Source: Paenibacillus polygoni (GTDB lineage: Bacteria > Bacillota > Bacilli > Paenibacillales > Paenibacillaceae). Taken from it: a stretch of 64,000 bases of DNA. Of this stretch, positions 24,663-33,218 are shown piece by piece. Each line of letters starts with the position of its first letter. Positions within the stretch are counted from its first letter, which is position 1. A program made the translations under genes and the position numbers. Location of the stretch: the NCBI RefSeq assembly GCF_030263935.1, contig NZ_CP127162.1, positions 1,249,501 through 1,313,500 of the forward strand. The letters run 5' to 3'. Under the pieces are notes generated by a model that ran no database searches, had not been told where the DNA came from, and worked only from the letters and a program-made list of their open reading frames with translations.

Positions 24663-24953
24663 ATGAAATCAAGACATTTTCTCTTTATGGCGATGTTATT
24701 CAGCATCATAGCTCTTTTGACGGGGTGTGTGCCTGGGGATGGAGCAAAGAATGCTCAAGATCTTGCGGGATTTTTTAGTGGAGTATGGCATGGATGGATC
24801 GCTCCGATCTCATTAATACTCGGTTTATTCAGCGATAACATCAGATTATATGAAGTCTATAACACAGGATGGTGGTATGATTTTGGTTTTTACATCGCTG
24901 TTATTAGTGGTTTCGGTGGAATTTCGCTTTTCCGTCGTAAAAAAAGGAAGTAG
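24663..24953 (+). CDS. Small lipoprotein-like membrane protein
   Basis: The open frame starts at 24624, but AGAAGGTG at 24648-24655 suits the ATG at 24663. The 96-residue product has a lipobox-like IALLTGCVPG, then WHGWIAPISLILGLFSDNIR, LYEVYNTGWWYDFGFYIAVI and the tail FRRKKRK. This matches a group of small bacterial proteins that I know only as hypothetical, with the order 'W-H-G-x-I-A-P-x-S, L-F, Y-x-x-x-N-x-G-x-W-Y-D-x-G-F'. It is probably a membrane-bound lipoprotein. Function unknown. Confidence 0.6.
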   Translation: MKSRHFLFMAMLFSIIALLTGCVPGDGAKNAQDLAGFFSGVWHGWIAPISLILGLFSDNIRLYEVYNTGWWYDFGFYIAVISGFGGISLFRRKKRK

Positions 24954-25001
24954 AATAGGTTAATTTTGAATAAGAAGGCTTTGTAGGAGACGAATCAGGC
25001 A

Positions 25002-25074
25002 ATCACCCTGCACTGGCTGAGATTCATGACTTTTTCGATGTCGTTTACTTTAGCCAGTGAGGGTTGGGTTGATT
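25002..25074. terminator. Long-loop inverted repeat between convergent genes
   Basis: AATCACCCTGCACTGGCT (25002-25019) faces AGCCAGTGAGGGTTGGGTTGATT (about 25052-25074). The loop is about 32 bases. It lies between two convergent genes and may act as a terminator for the gene at 25077, but without a clear T-tract. Confidence 0.4.
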
Positions 25075-25076
25075 AA

Positions 25077-25688
25077 CTAGGTTGTCTCCTCTACATTGCC
25101 TAACTCCCTTATAATCTTCTGAATTTCTTCAGTTTCAAAACGATCGTCGCCAAAAGGTAATACCAGTGATCCTAAAGTTACATAAAAGAATTGTTCCTCC
25201 GTCTCAACGATATTCGTAAAACTAATAGTAGCAGGAATCGGCCTGCCTTCTTTATCATTTATCTTTGTTTCAAAACTACCGGTTAAGAGGTTCTGACCAT
25301 TTTTTAGTTCAACATGTGAAATCAATGAGCTATCTATCGTGAAATGATATTTTGTTCCTTTAATAAGGAGTTCACCAGTGCCACCCTCGCCAACAAGATA
25401 ATCCCCATCAGGCTTAAGTTCTTGATCAATAGATATAGTGCTGTTAGCGCTGCTTAAATCACCAAAATCATCAAAGCCGAAATTTTTAGCTGTTTTTAGA
25501 TTGTTTGGACCATCGAAAAGGGGCGGTATTTTTTCGGAATTGTAATTTTCTTTTAAATGTAGTGTGTATGGACTTGTTCCATGTAAGGTAGCGGGCTTAG
25601 AAGTTTCATTTCCTATGAGTAAGCTGACGCTAATAATAATTGCTAAACCCAGAACTCCTCCTATGGTTAACAGAGCTTTTCTTTTCAT
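25077..25688 (-). CDS. Exported protein of unknown function
   Basis: ATG 25688 (MKRKALLTIGGVLGLAIIIS) gives a 203-residue protein with an N-terminal signal anchor. The frame opens 12 bases earlier at 25700. The rest is rich in beta strands: PYTLHLKENYNSEKIP, YLVGEGGTGELLIKGTKYHF, ISFTNIVETEEQFFYVTLGS. No family is recognised. It may sit on the outer face of the membrane. There is no operon partner. Confidence 0.55.
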   Translation of the reverse strand: MKRKALLTIGGVLGLAIIISVSLLIGNETSKPATLHGTSPYTLHLKENYNSEKIPPLFDGPNNLKTAKNFGFDDFGDLSSANSTISIDQELKPDGDYLVGEGGTGELLIKGTKYHFTIDSSLISHVELKNGQNLLTGSFETKINDKEGRPIPATISFTNIVETEEQFFYVTLGSLVLPFGDDRFETEEIQKIIRELGNVEETT

Positions 25689-25830
25689 GAATGAATACAC
25701 GCCTTTTCTTTATATTAGAGTATAAGTAATATATTTCATTTCCCATATTTAAGCAATATTAATTATATAAACATTCTAGTGATCTCTTATAACAGAGTTT
25801 TCATGCCATATGATAGGAAGTAGGGAGTGT

Positions 25831-26343
25831 ATGTCATTAATTATTCTAATCCGAGGAAGAGCAGGCGTAGGTAAAACAACATTATCAAATGAACTAGGAA
25901 AAGAATTGAAGCTGCCTATCATAAGGAAAGACGATATTTACGACTCAATATTTAACTATATTCAGGATCACCACACACGTAATCAATTCTGTTATGAACT
26001 CATTTATCAAATGATAAAAACAACGTTGGATTGTAAGGCGGACATACTAGTCGATGCCCCATTTTCAGAAATATCAGAATTACAAGAATGGGTTACAAAG
26101 CATGGGGGAGTTCTAAAACCGATTCTGTGTATTTGTAGTGATGAGGAATTATGGGCACATCGATTCAATCAACGGGAGATAAATCCTAAACCCAATCAAA
26201 TGATTACTAATTTTGAAGAAATGAAAAAGCATTATGGTGATTCGAGAATAAACGGGGTTGAAGGAGAACTAATACTAGATAGTGTTCATGATCTGAAGGT
26301 ATTGATAGAGCAATCGAAACAGTATATTCAATACAATCTTTGA
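25831..26343 (+). CDS. Small P-loop kinase (AAA/zeta-toxin-like)
   Basis: Walker A is LIRGRAGVGKTTLSNELGK at the very N-terminus, followed by IIRKDDIYDSI with the acceptor-side Asp pair, DILVDAPFSE as the Walker B region, and the basic lid ELWAHRFNQREINPKPNQ. The protein has 170 residues from the ATG at 25831, which follows AGTAGGGAG. It belongs to the same broad class as the protein at 18114. It may phosphorylate a nucleotide, an antibiotic or a sugar; the sequence gives no substrate. A HAD phosphatase follows 38 bp downstream. Confidence 0.7.
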   Translation: MSLIILIRGRAGVGKTTLSNELGKELKLPIIRKDDIYDSIFNYIQDHHTRNQFCYELIYQMIKTTLDCKADILVDAPFSEISELQEWVTKHGGVLKPILCICSDEELWAHRFNQREINPKPNQMITNFEEMKKHYGDSRINGVEGELILDSVHDLKVLIEQSKQYIQYNL

Positions 26344-26381
26344 AAACTATATTGAGGTTCAAGGGAGCGGAGTAGGCGTTG

Positions 26382-27086
26382 ATGATATTCTTTGATTTAG
26401 ACGAAACGTTATTTGATTTTAAGGCAGCGGAATACCTCGCTGTGAATGATTTTTTTACGCAATGTGTTGAACAGTCTAAACTAAATGCAGATGACTTTTA
26501 TCAATTGTGGTGTGAAGTTGGTAAGACACATTTTGATCGATTCTTACGCGGAGAGCTTACCTTTGAACAGCAGAAAATAGAAAGAGTTCAAGAGATTTTT
26601 CATAGATCAGGAGTACAACTAAGTGATGTTCATGCTCAGGAATACTTCCAAATTTATTTGAATTGTTTTGAAGAGAACTGGAAGACGTTTGATGATGTTA
26701 TACCTGCACTGACAGCGCTTGGTAACCACCGTTTAGGGATTATTACAAATGGAGATTCCGCTCAGCAGAGACAAAAACTAGAGAAGATCGGGATCATAGA
26801 TTATTTTCAGGTGATCGTGACAGCAGGAGATATCGGGATATCAAAACCGAATACAGAAATCTTTGAGTATGCCTGTCGCCTTGCTGAGGAGAACCCTGCA
26901 GATTGTTATTACGTGGGAGACAATATGGATTCGGATATCATACCATGTGAGAAAATAAAGATGAGAGGCATCTGGCTTAATAGAAAAAATAAAAATAAAA
27001 ATCATACTCGAACGATTAACAATATGGAGGAATTACAAAATTACTTTATAAATGAATCGGTAACATCAAAAAGCGGTTTAGTTTGA
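26382..27086 (+). CDS. HAD-superfamily hydrolase, YjjG-like
   Basis: All HAD motifs are present: I FFDLDETLFDF (nucleophile and acid Asp), LGIITNGDS (motif II), K in GISKPNTEIF (motif III) and YYVGDNMDSDI (motif IV). The cap is helical and sits after motif I, as in the YjjG/YfnB group that removes phosphate from nucleotides and small metabolites. The length of 234 residues is usual. GGAG at 26364 selects the ATG at 26382. It follows the kinase gene closely, so both may form an operon. Confidence 0.88.
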   Translation: MIFFDLDETLFDFKAAEYLAVNDFFTQCVEQSKLNADDFYQLWCEVGKTHFDRFLRGELTFEQQKIERVQEIFHRSGVQLSDVHAQEYFQIYLNCFEENWKTFDDVIPALTALGNHRLGIITNGDSAQQRQKLEKIGIIDYFQVIVTAGDIGISKPNTEIFEYACRLAEENPADCYYVGDNMDSDIIPCEKIKMRGIWLNRKNKNKNHTRTINNMEELQNYFINESVTSKSGLV

Positions 27087-27160
27087 TTTTCGGAAGAGAT
27101 CTTATATCAAATCCAAAAAAGAATTTTCAATAGATGGTTGATGGTTGAACACCTCCATAG

Positions 27161-27194
27161 GCACTGGATTCCCTGGGAAACCGGGGCTTTTTTT
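27161..27194 (+). terminator. Rho-independent terminator
   Basis: GCACTGGATTC pairs imperfectly with GAAACCGGGGC around the CCTGG centre, followed by TTTTTTT at 27188-27194. Confidence 0.65.
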
Positions 27195-27376
27195 ATTTTC
27201 ATGAAACATTTTTTAGTTGAAAACGTCTGTATTAATATCGTTAGAAAATTATTTAAAATATGGGAGGAATTAAGAAACAGGAAATTAACCGCTAATTCAT
27301 TTTAACGATCCATAGCTACTGCAGGTGTGACATAGACTTTGATTCGGACAAAAGCGAGCAATGGAGGGAATTATAA

Positions 27377-27949
27377 ATGTCTACTAAGAAAAAGATTACC
27401 ATCACCATATTATCTGTATTTATAGTCATAACAGCCACCCTAGCTGTTTATTATATTGTTAATTACAATAGTACCCAATCCATAAAAGAAGATGTCGGAG
27501 CGGTCAAAAAGACACTGAAACCCGGCGAGTCATTAAGCGTGATCGGAGAAATAAAAACGACCGATACGGACGAAGAAATTGATTTAGCGATGGCTCTTGC
27601 CTTAAAAGATGATGTATATGTTATGAAATCCAGCGTGGTTCGGGTGATGCATGATATGACACATCAGAAAGTAGTTGCTTCGGATAAATGGAACTCGATT
27701 CAAATGACTCCTAAGCGGATTGAACAGATTATTAAAGTCATTGAAACCAAAGGAACCGATTGGGATTTGTACGACAATATGCTCAAGATTGCGAAGAAAT
27801 GGCAAGCAGGAGATTTTTCGGAGATTGATAAAGATCATAATTATTTTTGGAAATTAGAGAATGGCAATATTGGAAAAGCGAAAGGGATCATGACACCAGA
27901 AGAGGAAGCTGCTTTTATAGAAAAATATTGGGGTGACAAAACCAAATAA
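27377..27949 (+). CDS. DUF6241 family exported protein
   Basis: An N-terminal anchor (KITITILSVFIVITATLAVYY) is followed by the conserved block VMHDMTHQKVVASDKW, SIQMTPKRIEQIIKVIE, ILKI-like MLKIAKKWQAGDFSEIDKDH, NYFWKLENGNIGKAKG and a C-terminal EEAAFIEKYWG. The H-Q-K-V-x-A and D-H-N-x-F/I-W features are those of DUF6241 as I remember it. The protein has 190 residues and GGAGGG before the ATG. Members occur in Bacillaceae and Paenibacillaceae and are uncharacterised. Confidence 0.7.
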   Translation: MSTKKKITITILSVFIVITATLAVYYIVNYNSTQSIKEDVGAVKKTLKPGESLSVIGEIKTTDTDEEIDLAMALALKDDVYVMKSSVVRVMHDMTHQKVVASDKWNSIQMTPKRIEQIIKVIETKGTDWDLYDNMLKIAKKWQAGDFSEIDKDHNYFWKLENGNIGKAKGIMTPEEEAAFIEKYWGDKTK

Positions 27950-28011
27950 AAAAAGATGATGTTTCAATTTTTCATGAAGCTATATCGAATGTGGATAGTC
28001 TATAACCAAGC

Positions 28012-28368
28012 CTAATGACTACAATAATGTTTAAATCGGTTTATGAATGTATACCATTGTTTCATAGCAGCCGTGAATTGTAACCCGTACTGTTGTTTGA
28101 ACTCCTCTTCCGTATGATCTTCAAAATATTCTATGGTAAAATAATGAATTGTATTTTCAACCACTTTTATTAATTCATTTAATCTAAATTTTTCGCTTGA
28201 AACGCAAGGTAAGTTATTAAATTCCTCCAGTGCGATGACATGAACTTCCATATGTTCGCGATAGTAAGCTAGTATTTCAATAGCATTAGGACAATGATCA
28301 TCCATTAATTGTTCAATTAACCCATCGATTCGATTGATTTCATTTTTTAAAATTTCTATTTCCTTCAT
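28012..28368 (-). CDS. Hypothetical helical protein
   Basis: The open frame reaches 28422. The ATG at 28368 with AAGGGAG 12 bases in front is the more likely start and gives 118 residues. The protein is soluble and looks all-helical, with MKEIEILKNEINRIDGLIEQ and ENTIHYFTIEYFEDHTEEEF. The last part has clustered aromatic residues and ends in HYCSH. No family is recognised. An intergenic region of about 200 bp, AT-rich and without recognisable features, follows towards 28622. Confidence 0.5.
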   Translation of the reverse strand: MKEIEILKNEINRIDGLIEQLMDDHCPNAIEILAYYREHMEVHVIALEEFNNLPCVSSEKFRLNELIKVVENTIHYFTIEYFEDHTEEEFKQQYGLQFTAAMKQWYTFINRFKHYCSH

Positions 28369-28621
28369 TGCAGGATATACTCCCTTCATAGAGGCATACC
28401 AAAAAGATAATCTATACATCAAAGTATGATTCTCAAGTCAGATTAGATAATTTATTTGAAATCATTCTAAAATAATAAATTATATTAATAGAATAGATTT
28501 TTAGTAGGCATGTCGTCAATTGATCTATAATTTGTCTTATATTGATTTCCTTATTCTTCACATGCTTGTCCTAAAAGCCTCATGAACAATCCAATAAAAC
28601 AATATAGAAAGAGGGATAATA

Positions 28622-29215
28622 TTGACCATCATCGGACTGATAAGACACGGAATTACAGATTGGAATAATGAATATAGAGCACAGGGCCTAGCAGATATAC
28701 CTCTAAATGCAGTAGGACAAAGGCAAGCTGAATTACTAGCACAAAGATTGAAGAATGAGGACTGGGATTATATATATTCAAGTAACTTATCTAGAGCCCT
28801 TGAAACAGCAAAAATCATTGGGAGAATTAAAAATATCGATGTGAAGATTGATGAACGATTAAGAGAAATGAACTGTGGTCTGATCGAGGGAACAACGGAA
28901 CAAGATCGAGTGAATAAGTGGGGATACAGCTGGTCCAAATTAGATCTTGGGATAGAATCGAATAATGACATTATCTCAAGGGGTGTGGAATGTGTTAAGG
29001 ATCTTTCAGAAAGGCATCCTGACAAAAAAGTATTAGTCGTCAGTCACGGTGCGCTAATCGGTCTATCATTAAAGAAACTCATTCCGCATTATGATACATC
29101 AGAACATTTACACAACACCTCGGTAACCATTCTAAGTAAAGCGGAGCCACGTTGGGATTGTAAGTTGTATAACTGTATTACTCATCTCGGTGAGGGAGGG
29201 TGTGATTCTAATTAA
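28622..29215 (+). CDS. Histidine phosphatase family protein (phosphoglycerate-mutase-like)
   Basis: LIRHGITDWNNEYRAQGLAD is the RHG catalytic block with the phospho-accepting His, and VLVVSHGALIGLSLKKLI holds the second His. SSNLSRALETAKII and ERLREMNCGLIEG are also typical. The length of 197 residues fits the small cofactor-independent phosphatases (PhoE/CobC-like), which act on phosphorylated metabolites in the cytoplasm. The start is a TTG with AGAGGGAT upstream. The next gene overlaps its end by a few bases. Confidence 0.88.
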   Translation: MTIIGLIRHGITDWNNEYRAQGLADIPLNAVGQRQAELLAQRLKNEDWDYIYSSNLSRALETAKIIGRIKNIDVKIDERLREMNCGLIEGTTEQDRVNKWGYSWSKLDLGIESNNDIISRGVECVKDLSERHPDKKVLVVSHGALIGLSLKKLIPHYDTSEHLHNTSVTILSKAEPRWDCKLYNCITHLGEGGCDSN

Positions 29216-29621
29216 CATAAGATCTGTGGCAACGATCGTAATTGTTCTCATATTTATAACAGGCTGTACGAAGTCCGAACCGAAGGATTCCGTTAACAAC
29301 ATTACTGCTATAGAGCTAGAATGCAATACTCCCATTTCAGAAGCGAAGTGCGAGAATCAATTATTTAATGATGAAGAATCAATTAAGCTATTTGAAGAAG
29401 CAATAAATACAGCAGTAGAAAATTTGGGAGAACTGGATTACAGTGCAGAATATAATATGACCATTTTCTACTCAAAGGATGTAACTACAAATTACCATCT
29501 ATCTTTAGGATCACATCGAACTGTAAAGGGATTACTGGTGAATCAGGAGAATACAAGTCAGGGATATGAAATATCAGTGGATCATGCCAACCAATTAAGG
29601 GATTTAGTCTCTAAACGCTAA
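29202..29621 (+). CDS. Small lipoprotein of unknown function
   Basis: The lipobox is IFITGCTKS about 20 residues in. The start is uncertain: GTG 29190 and GTG 29202 are both near GAGGGAGGG. The mature part (about 120 residues) has LFNDEESIKLFEEAINTAVE and a beta strand segment TTNYHLSLG, like the small DUF5301-type lipoproteins of Bacillota in which a solute sensor domain follows the anchor. This is only a resemblance. It overlaps the phosphatase gene, so they are probably co-transcribed. Confidence 0.55.
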   Translation: MILINIRSVATIVIVLIFITGCTKSEPKDSVNNITAIELECNTPISEAKCENQLFNDEESIKLFEEAINTAVENLGELDYSAEYNMTIFYSKDVTTNYHLSLGSHRTVKGLLVNQENTSQGYEISVDHANQLRDLVSKR

Positions 29622-29696
29622 ATAATGATCCTGCCATCGGAATTAAAATGACACATGTAGTTCCATGGACCAATAATGACAGAGGGGAACTTAATC

Positions 29697-30494
29697 ATGA
29701 ATATGTATGGTTGGGGGAATTGTCCACAAGAGGTACGAGAGCAGGTGTATAAGCTTAATTCATCTCTCATTCACTATCTAGGATCAAAAATAATAGGTAC
29801 TTATATTCATGGTTCACTATCACTTCATAGTTTCAATCCTATAAGCAGCGATATTGATATGATTGTTCTCGTATCTGAAAAAATTGATTTGGAAACAAGA
29901 TTTAATTTAGTTAAGGAATTGCTGCTCATTTCTACAAATCCTTCCCCAATAGAAATCAGTTTTATAACAAGCGATGCAATTATCCCGTGGCAACATCCTA
30001 CTCCCTTTGAATTACATAGCAGTGAATAGTGGAGAAGTAAATATGAAGAACGTGTGGCTGAAGAAGATAAAGAATTTTGGGCAGAGACACCAACAGATTC
30101 GGATTTAGCATGTCACCTTACATTAGTAAGGAAGAAAGGGATATGCATTTATGGGAAGCCCATCAATGAAGTTTTTCCTGAAGTACCTGAAGCGGACTTT
30201 CGTTCTTCAATATGTAGTGGGATTGATTACGCTGTATCTGTTTTAAGGTCCAACCCGATTTATGGAATTCTTACACTTTGCAGAGTTTTGTCATATTTAG
30301 AGACGAACGAAATATTCTCAAAACGAGAGGCTGGTTTATGGGCACTTCCAAAGTTACCGAATCATCTAACCTACATTGTAATACATGCAGTCGAAGTGTA
30401 TGAAGGTACAAGAAATGAGATGATTGATATCAATGAAGATCACTTGGAGGAATATAGCACACTCATGAAGAGCCATATTGACTCCGCTTTATGA
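29697..30494 (+). pseudogene. Aminoglycoside nucleotidyltransferase (ANT/AadA-like, DUF4111) with a single in-frame TAG
   Basis: ATG 29697 begins the nucleotidyltransferase domain with TYIHGSLSLHSFNPISSDID (G-S and D-x-D metal site). A single TAG at 30027-30029 (codon 111) follows ELHSSE. The same frame then reads WRSKYEERVAEEDKEFWAET, SDLACHLTLVRKKG, GKPINEVFPEVPEADF, YGILTLCRVLSYLE and AGLWALPKLPN, the DUF4111 C-terminal domain, to TGA 30492-30494. Together these make a complete protein of about 265 codons. ANT(3'')/ANT(9) enzymes adenylylate streptomycin or spectinomycin. As written the gene is inactive unless TAG is read through. Confidence 0.82.
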
Positions 30495-30528
30495 TGCGGC
30501 CGGAATAAGAGGAATAAGGAGAATGATA

Positions 30529-31077
30529 TTGTACAAAAAAATAGGCTTATCGATCCTTATTATTGGTGTAGCTTTGATCACCTTCATCGTGATATCCATA
30601 TATCCTCAGACCATCCACTTACATGCCCAAGGAATAAAGTATAGACTTGGTGCTGAACATATCGGAGATGAGAAGTCTATAGCCATAGATATGAATGGCA
30701 CCGTATATACAAGCCTTACAGGGAATAAAAGATTCGTTGGAACCATCTCAATTGAAGGCGAAGAAATACCTGTTCCGGAGAATCAAAGACAACTAGAGAT
30801 TAATTTGGGAAAAGACCTTAGTGGGGTCATGCTATATCAATATAATGAAGATGAAGGGATTGGCCATTTTTTGTATGGAACCATCTTTGTGAATCGTTCC
30901 TTTCGTGAGGTAACAATTACGGTGATGGATCAATATTCAGCAGAAGGTAACCAAGGGGGGAATTGGAGCGGAGGCGATGGACTTATGATCTCCGTTCCTG
31001 CGTCCGATCGAGCTGAGGCACTCCGTATATCGAATCGTCTAATGAAAGATTATTTGGACGGTTACATTTTACATTAA
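30529..31077 (+). CDS. Exported or membrane-anchored protein of unknown function
   Basis: The open frame begins at 30478, inside the previous gene. AAGGAG at 30516-30521 points to the TTG at 30529 (183 residues). The ATG at 30523 is too close to it. An N-terminal anchor (IGLSILIIGVALITFIVISI) precedes a beta-rich domain with LTGNKRFVGTISIEGEEIPV, GHFLYGTIFVNRSFREVTIT and GGNWSGGDGLMISVPA. Similar proteins of Paenibacillus are hypothetical. It ends before a good terminator. Confidence 0.6.
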   Translation: MYKKIGLSILIIGVALITFIVISIYPQTIHLHAQGIKYRLGAEHIGDEKSIAIDMNGTVYTSLTGNKRFVGTISIEGEEIPVPENQRQLEINLGKDLSGVMLYQYNEDEGIGHFLYGTIFVNRSFREVTITVMDQYSAEGNQGGNWSGGDGLMISVPASDRAEALRISNRLMKDYLDGYILH

Positions 31078-31102
31078 CTATTTAAAAATAAAATAAGGGC
31101 AC

Positions 31103-31142
31103 AAAAGGAATCTTATCTATTATAGATGAGGTTCCTTTTTTA
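31103..31142 (+). terminator. Rho-independent terminator
   Basis: AAAAGGAATCTTATCTAT pairs with AGATGAGGTTCCTTTT, and further T residues follow. It isolates the nre operon from upstream transcription. Confidence 0.88.
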
Positions 31143-31203
31143 TTCTAAACCAGGATACCCTTATGGAATTGAACGCGATTGTTACATGTATACATCTACG
31201 CAT

Positions 31204-31219
31204 TGTGATATTCGTCACA
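31204..31219. promoter_or_regulatory. Fnr/Crp-type box at the nreBCA promoter
   Basis: TGTGATATTCGTCACA is a perfect TGTGA-N6-TCACA palindrome, the Bacillus-type Fnr consensus. Its centre (31211.5) is 33 bp upstream of the centre of a good -10 hexamer, TAGAAT at 31242-31247, which is the geometry of a class II activator site near -41.5. Confidence 0.85.
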
Positions 31220-31241
31220 ATTATGATGGGATTATGAATGT

Positions 31242-31247
31242 TAGAAT
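31242..31247 (+). promoter_or_regulatory. Candidate -10 of the nreBCA promoter
   Basis: TAGAAT, one base from TATAAT, stands at the expected distance from the Fnr box, with a start point near 31254, about 37 bp before the nreB start codon. Confidence 0.55.
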
Positions 31248-31290
31248 TTGAAATATGCGACAAAGAACTTAGAAGGGGTGATTGTCTTTG

Positions 31291-32541
31291 ATGTCTACAC
31301 CGGCTCAGAAGACGAGAGCTTTTATGAAATTTATGGTGAAAAACGGCATTCTCACGGTGAGTATGACGTTAATTATAGTCCTTGCCATTCGTGCCATTGA
31401 GCAGAAAGTAGATCGAAGGTGGGTAGAAGATCTGCCTATTTTTTTATTTGTGCTCGTGATTACGACGTTATTCTTCTTCATGATCTATTGGCAAAGTCAT
31501 AAGCTTCGTTCTGAACAAGAATTGTTCACGAATGTTTTTCAGCATAGTCCTGATGGAATTCTGGTGACGGACAGTGAACTGAATGTCATCCGCATGAATC
31601 CGACAGCAAAAGAGCTTCTTAAGATGGATCAAGATCCTGTCACGGTTAATTTTTGTAATCATTGTTCCAATTATGCGGGACTGAATAAGCTTTGTTCCTA
31701 TCATAAATGCTTTATCACAGAACCCGGAACACAATATGTGGAAGTTCAATTAACGACGACAAAAGGAATAACGAAATCGATGAATGCCAGTGTTTCGCAT
31801 TATAAAGATCCGATGTATGGACCACTGAATATCATTCGGTTTCAGGAAGTGGAAAAAGCAAGACAGGAAGAACAAAACAAAATTGCGAAGATGATTACTC
31901 ACTCTATCCTGTCTGCACAAGAAAATGAGCGAAAGCGAATTTCCCGTGAGCTGCATGATGGGATTGGACAGTCCCTGTATAGCATTCTCATTCAGACAGA
32001 AGTGATGAAGTCTTTATTAGAAGAGGAAAAGGAGTCTGTGATCGATAAGCCATTAGATGCCCTGCAGGAGTCAATTCGAAACACGATTGAGGATATTCGC
32101 GATTTATCTGTCGAGCTTAGACCTTCTGCACTTGATGATATGGGACTTGTGGCTGCACTTCGTAACTATGTCCGGCTGTATGGTCAGAAATTTGGCATTC
32201 AAGTGCTGCTCACCATTGAAGGGGATAGTGAGTTGTTACCGTCTGCTCATGAAATTGCATTTTACCGAATTATACAAGAAGCTCTTACTAATGCAGCTAA
32301 ATATTCACGTACAGAAGTAGTTGAAGTAAAACTGAAAATTGAACCGAGACTAGCGGAGCTTCTGATTCGCGATTACGGCGTAGGATTTACGGTGACCTCT
32401 GAACTTCGTCAAGGAGTTGGTCTTTACAGTATGGAAGAGCGAGTGAATATTCTCCAAGGTGAATTTGATATTAAATCGAGTCCAAATGAAGGAACTGTGA
32501 TTGAAGTGAAAGTGCCCATTGACGAATCAAGTACCTTTTAA
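31291..32541 (+). CDS. nreB: NreB-like oxygen-sensing histidine kinase, with two membrane helices
   Basis: In order: two transmembrane helices (about residues 17-37 and 48-67), a PAS domain (VFQHSPDGILVTDSELNVIR onwards) carrying four cysteines in the pattern C-x2-C-x9-C-x4-C (residues 122, 125, 135, 140), a HisKA_3 dimerisation domain with ISRELHDGIGQSLYSIL (His 222), and a HATPase domain ending in GVGLYSMEERV. Staphylococcal NreB senses O2 with a [4Fe-4S] cluster bound by four PAS cysteines, and phosphorylates NreC without oxygen. The membrane helices differ from the soluble staphylococcal protein. ATG 31291 or TTG 31282 may start it; AAGGGG is upstream. nreC follows at 23 bp. Confidence 0.88.
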   Translation: MSTPAQKTRAFMKFMVKNGILTVSMTLIIVLAIRAIEQKVDRRWVEDLPIFLFVLVITTLFFFMIYWQSHKLRSEQELFTNVFQHSPDGILVTDSELNVIRMNPTAKELLKMDQDPVTVNFCNHCSNYAGLNKLCSYHKCFITEPGTQYVEVQLTTTKGITKSMNASVSHYKDPMYGPLNIIRFQEVEKARQEEQNKIAKMITHSILSAQENERKRISRELHDGIGQSLYSILIQTEVMKSLLEEEKESVIDKPLDALQESIRNTIEDIRDLSVELRPSALDDMGLVAALRNYVRLYGQKFGIQVLLTIEGDSELLPSAHEIAFYRIIQEALTNAAKYSRTEVVEVKLKIEPRLAELLIRDYGVGFTVTSELRQGVGLYSMEERVNILQGEFDIKSSPNEGTVIEVKVPIDESSTF

Positions 32542-32564
32542 GAAGAGAGGATTATAGAATAGAT

Positions 32565-33218
32565 ATGGATATAAAAGTACTAATAGTGGATGACCATGCG
32601 GTGGTTCGCAGCGGGATTCGGGCTGTGCTGGATACAAAGCCGGGAATAACGGTGGTAGGTGAAGCGTCAGATGGAAGATCGTGTATAAAAAAAGCGCTTG
32701 AGCTAAAACCTGATATTGTGCTCATGGATCTGAGTATGCCAAATGGACGAGATGGACTATATACGACTAGTGAGCTTTTGCAATCCATGCCAGAGGTAAA
32801 GGTAATTATCTTAACCATGCATAACGATGAACAGTATTTGTTCAGGGCACTGAAGTCAGGAGCATCCGGATATGTATTAAAATCGGCTCCCATTTCAGAA
32901 CTCGTAACTGCGATCAAGCAGGTGCAGCAAGGGATGGTCTATTTACAGCCAGCGGATACGAAAAAAGTGATACAAGCTTATTTGCACGGAAACGCAGAGG
33001 ATGCTGTAGACCGATTTGAAACGTTAACAGAGCGGGAAAAAGAAATATTTACGCTAGTCGCTAAAGGTTATACCAATAAAGAAGTCGCGGAACTCCTTAC
33101 AATCAGCGTGAAAACGGTGGAGAATCATAAAGGAAATATCATGGAAAAACTGAAACTGAGTAACCGCCGTGAGCTCATGGAATTCGCCTTTAAAAGGGGG
33201 TTGCTCGAATTTGACTGA
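32565..33218 (+). CDS. nreC: NreC-like response regulator (NarL/LuxR type)
   Basis: The receiver domain has the acid pair VDDHAVVRSG and the phospho-acceptor Asp55 in IVLMDLSMP, plus K in LKSAPISEL. The output domain is a LuxR-type helix-turn-helix with TLTEREKEIFTLVAKGYTNK and ISVKTVENHKGNIMEKL. The length of 217 residues fits NarL/NreC. In Staphylococcus, NreC-P activates nar, nir and narT (narK) genes. The adjacent sensor and the palindromes in front of narK, mobB and narG suggest the same here. The end overlaps nreA by 8 bases, so translation is coupled. Confidence 0.92.
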   Translation: MDIKVLIVDDHAVVRSGIRAVLDTKPGITVVGEASDGRSCIKKALELKPDIVLMDLSMPNGRDGLYTTSELLQSMPEVKVIILTMHNDEQYLFRALKSGASGYVLKSAPISELVTAIKQVQQGMVYLQPADTKKVIQAYLHGNAEDAVDRFETLTEREKEIFTLVAKGYTNKEVAELLTISVKTVENHKGNIMEKLKLSNRRELMEFAFKRGLLEFD

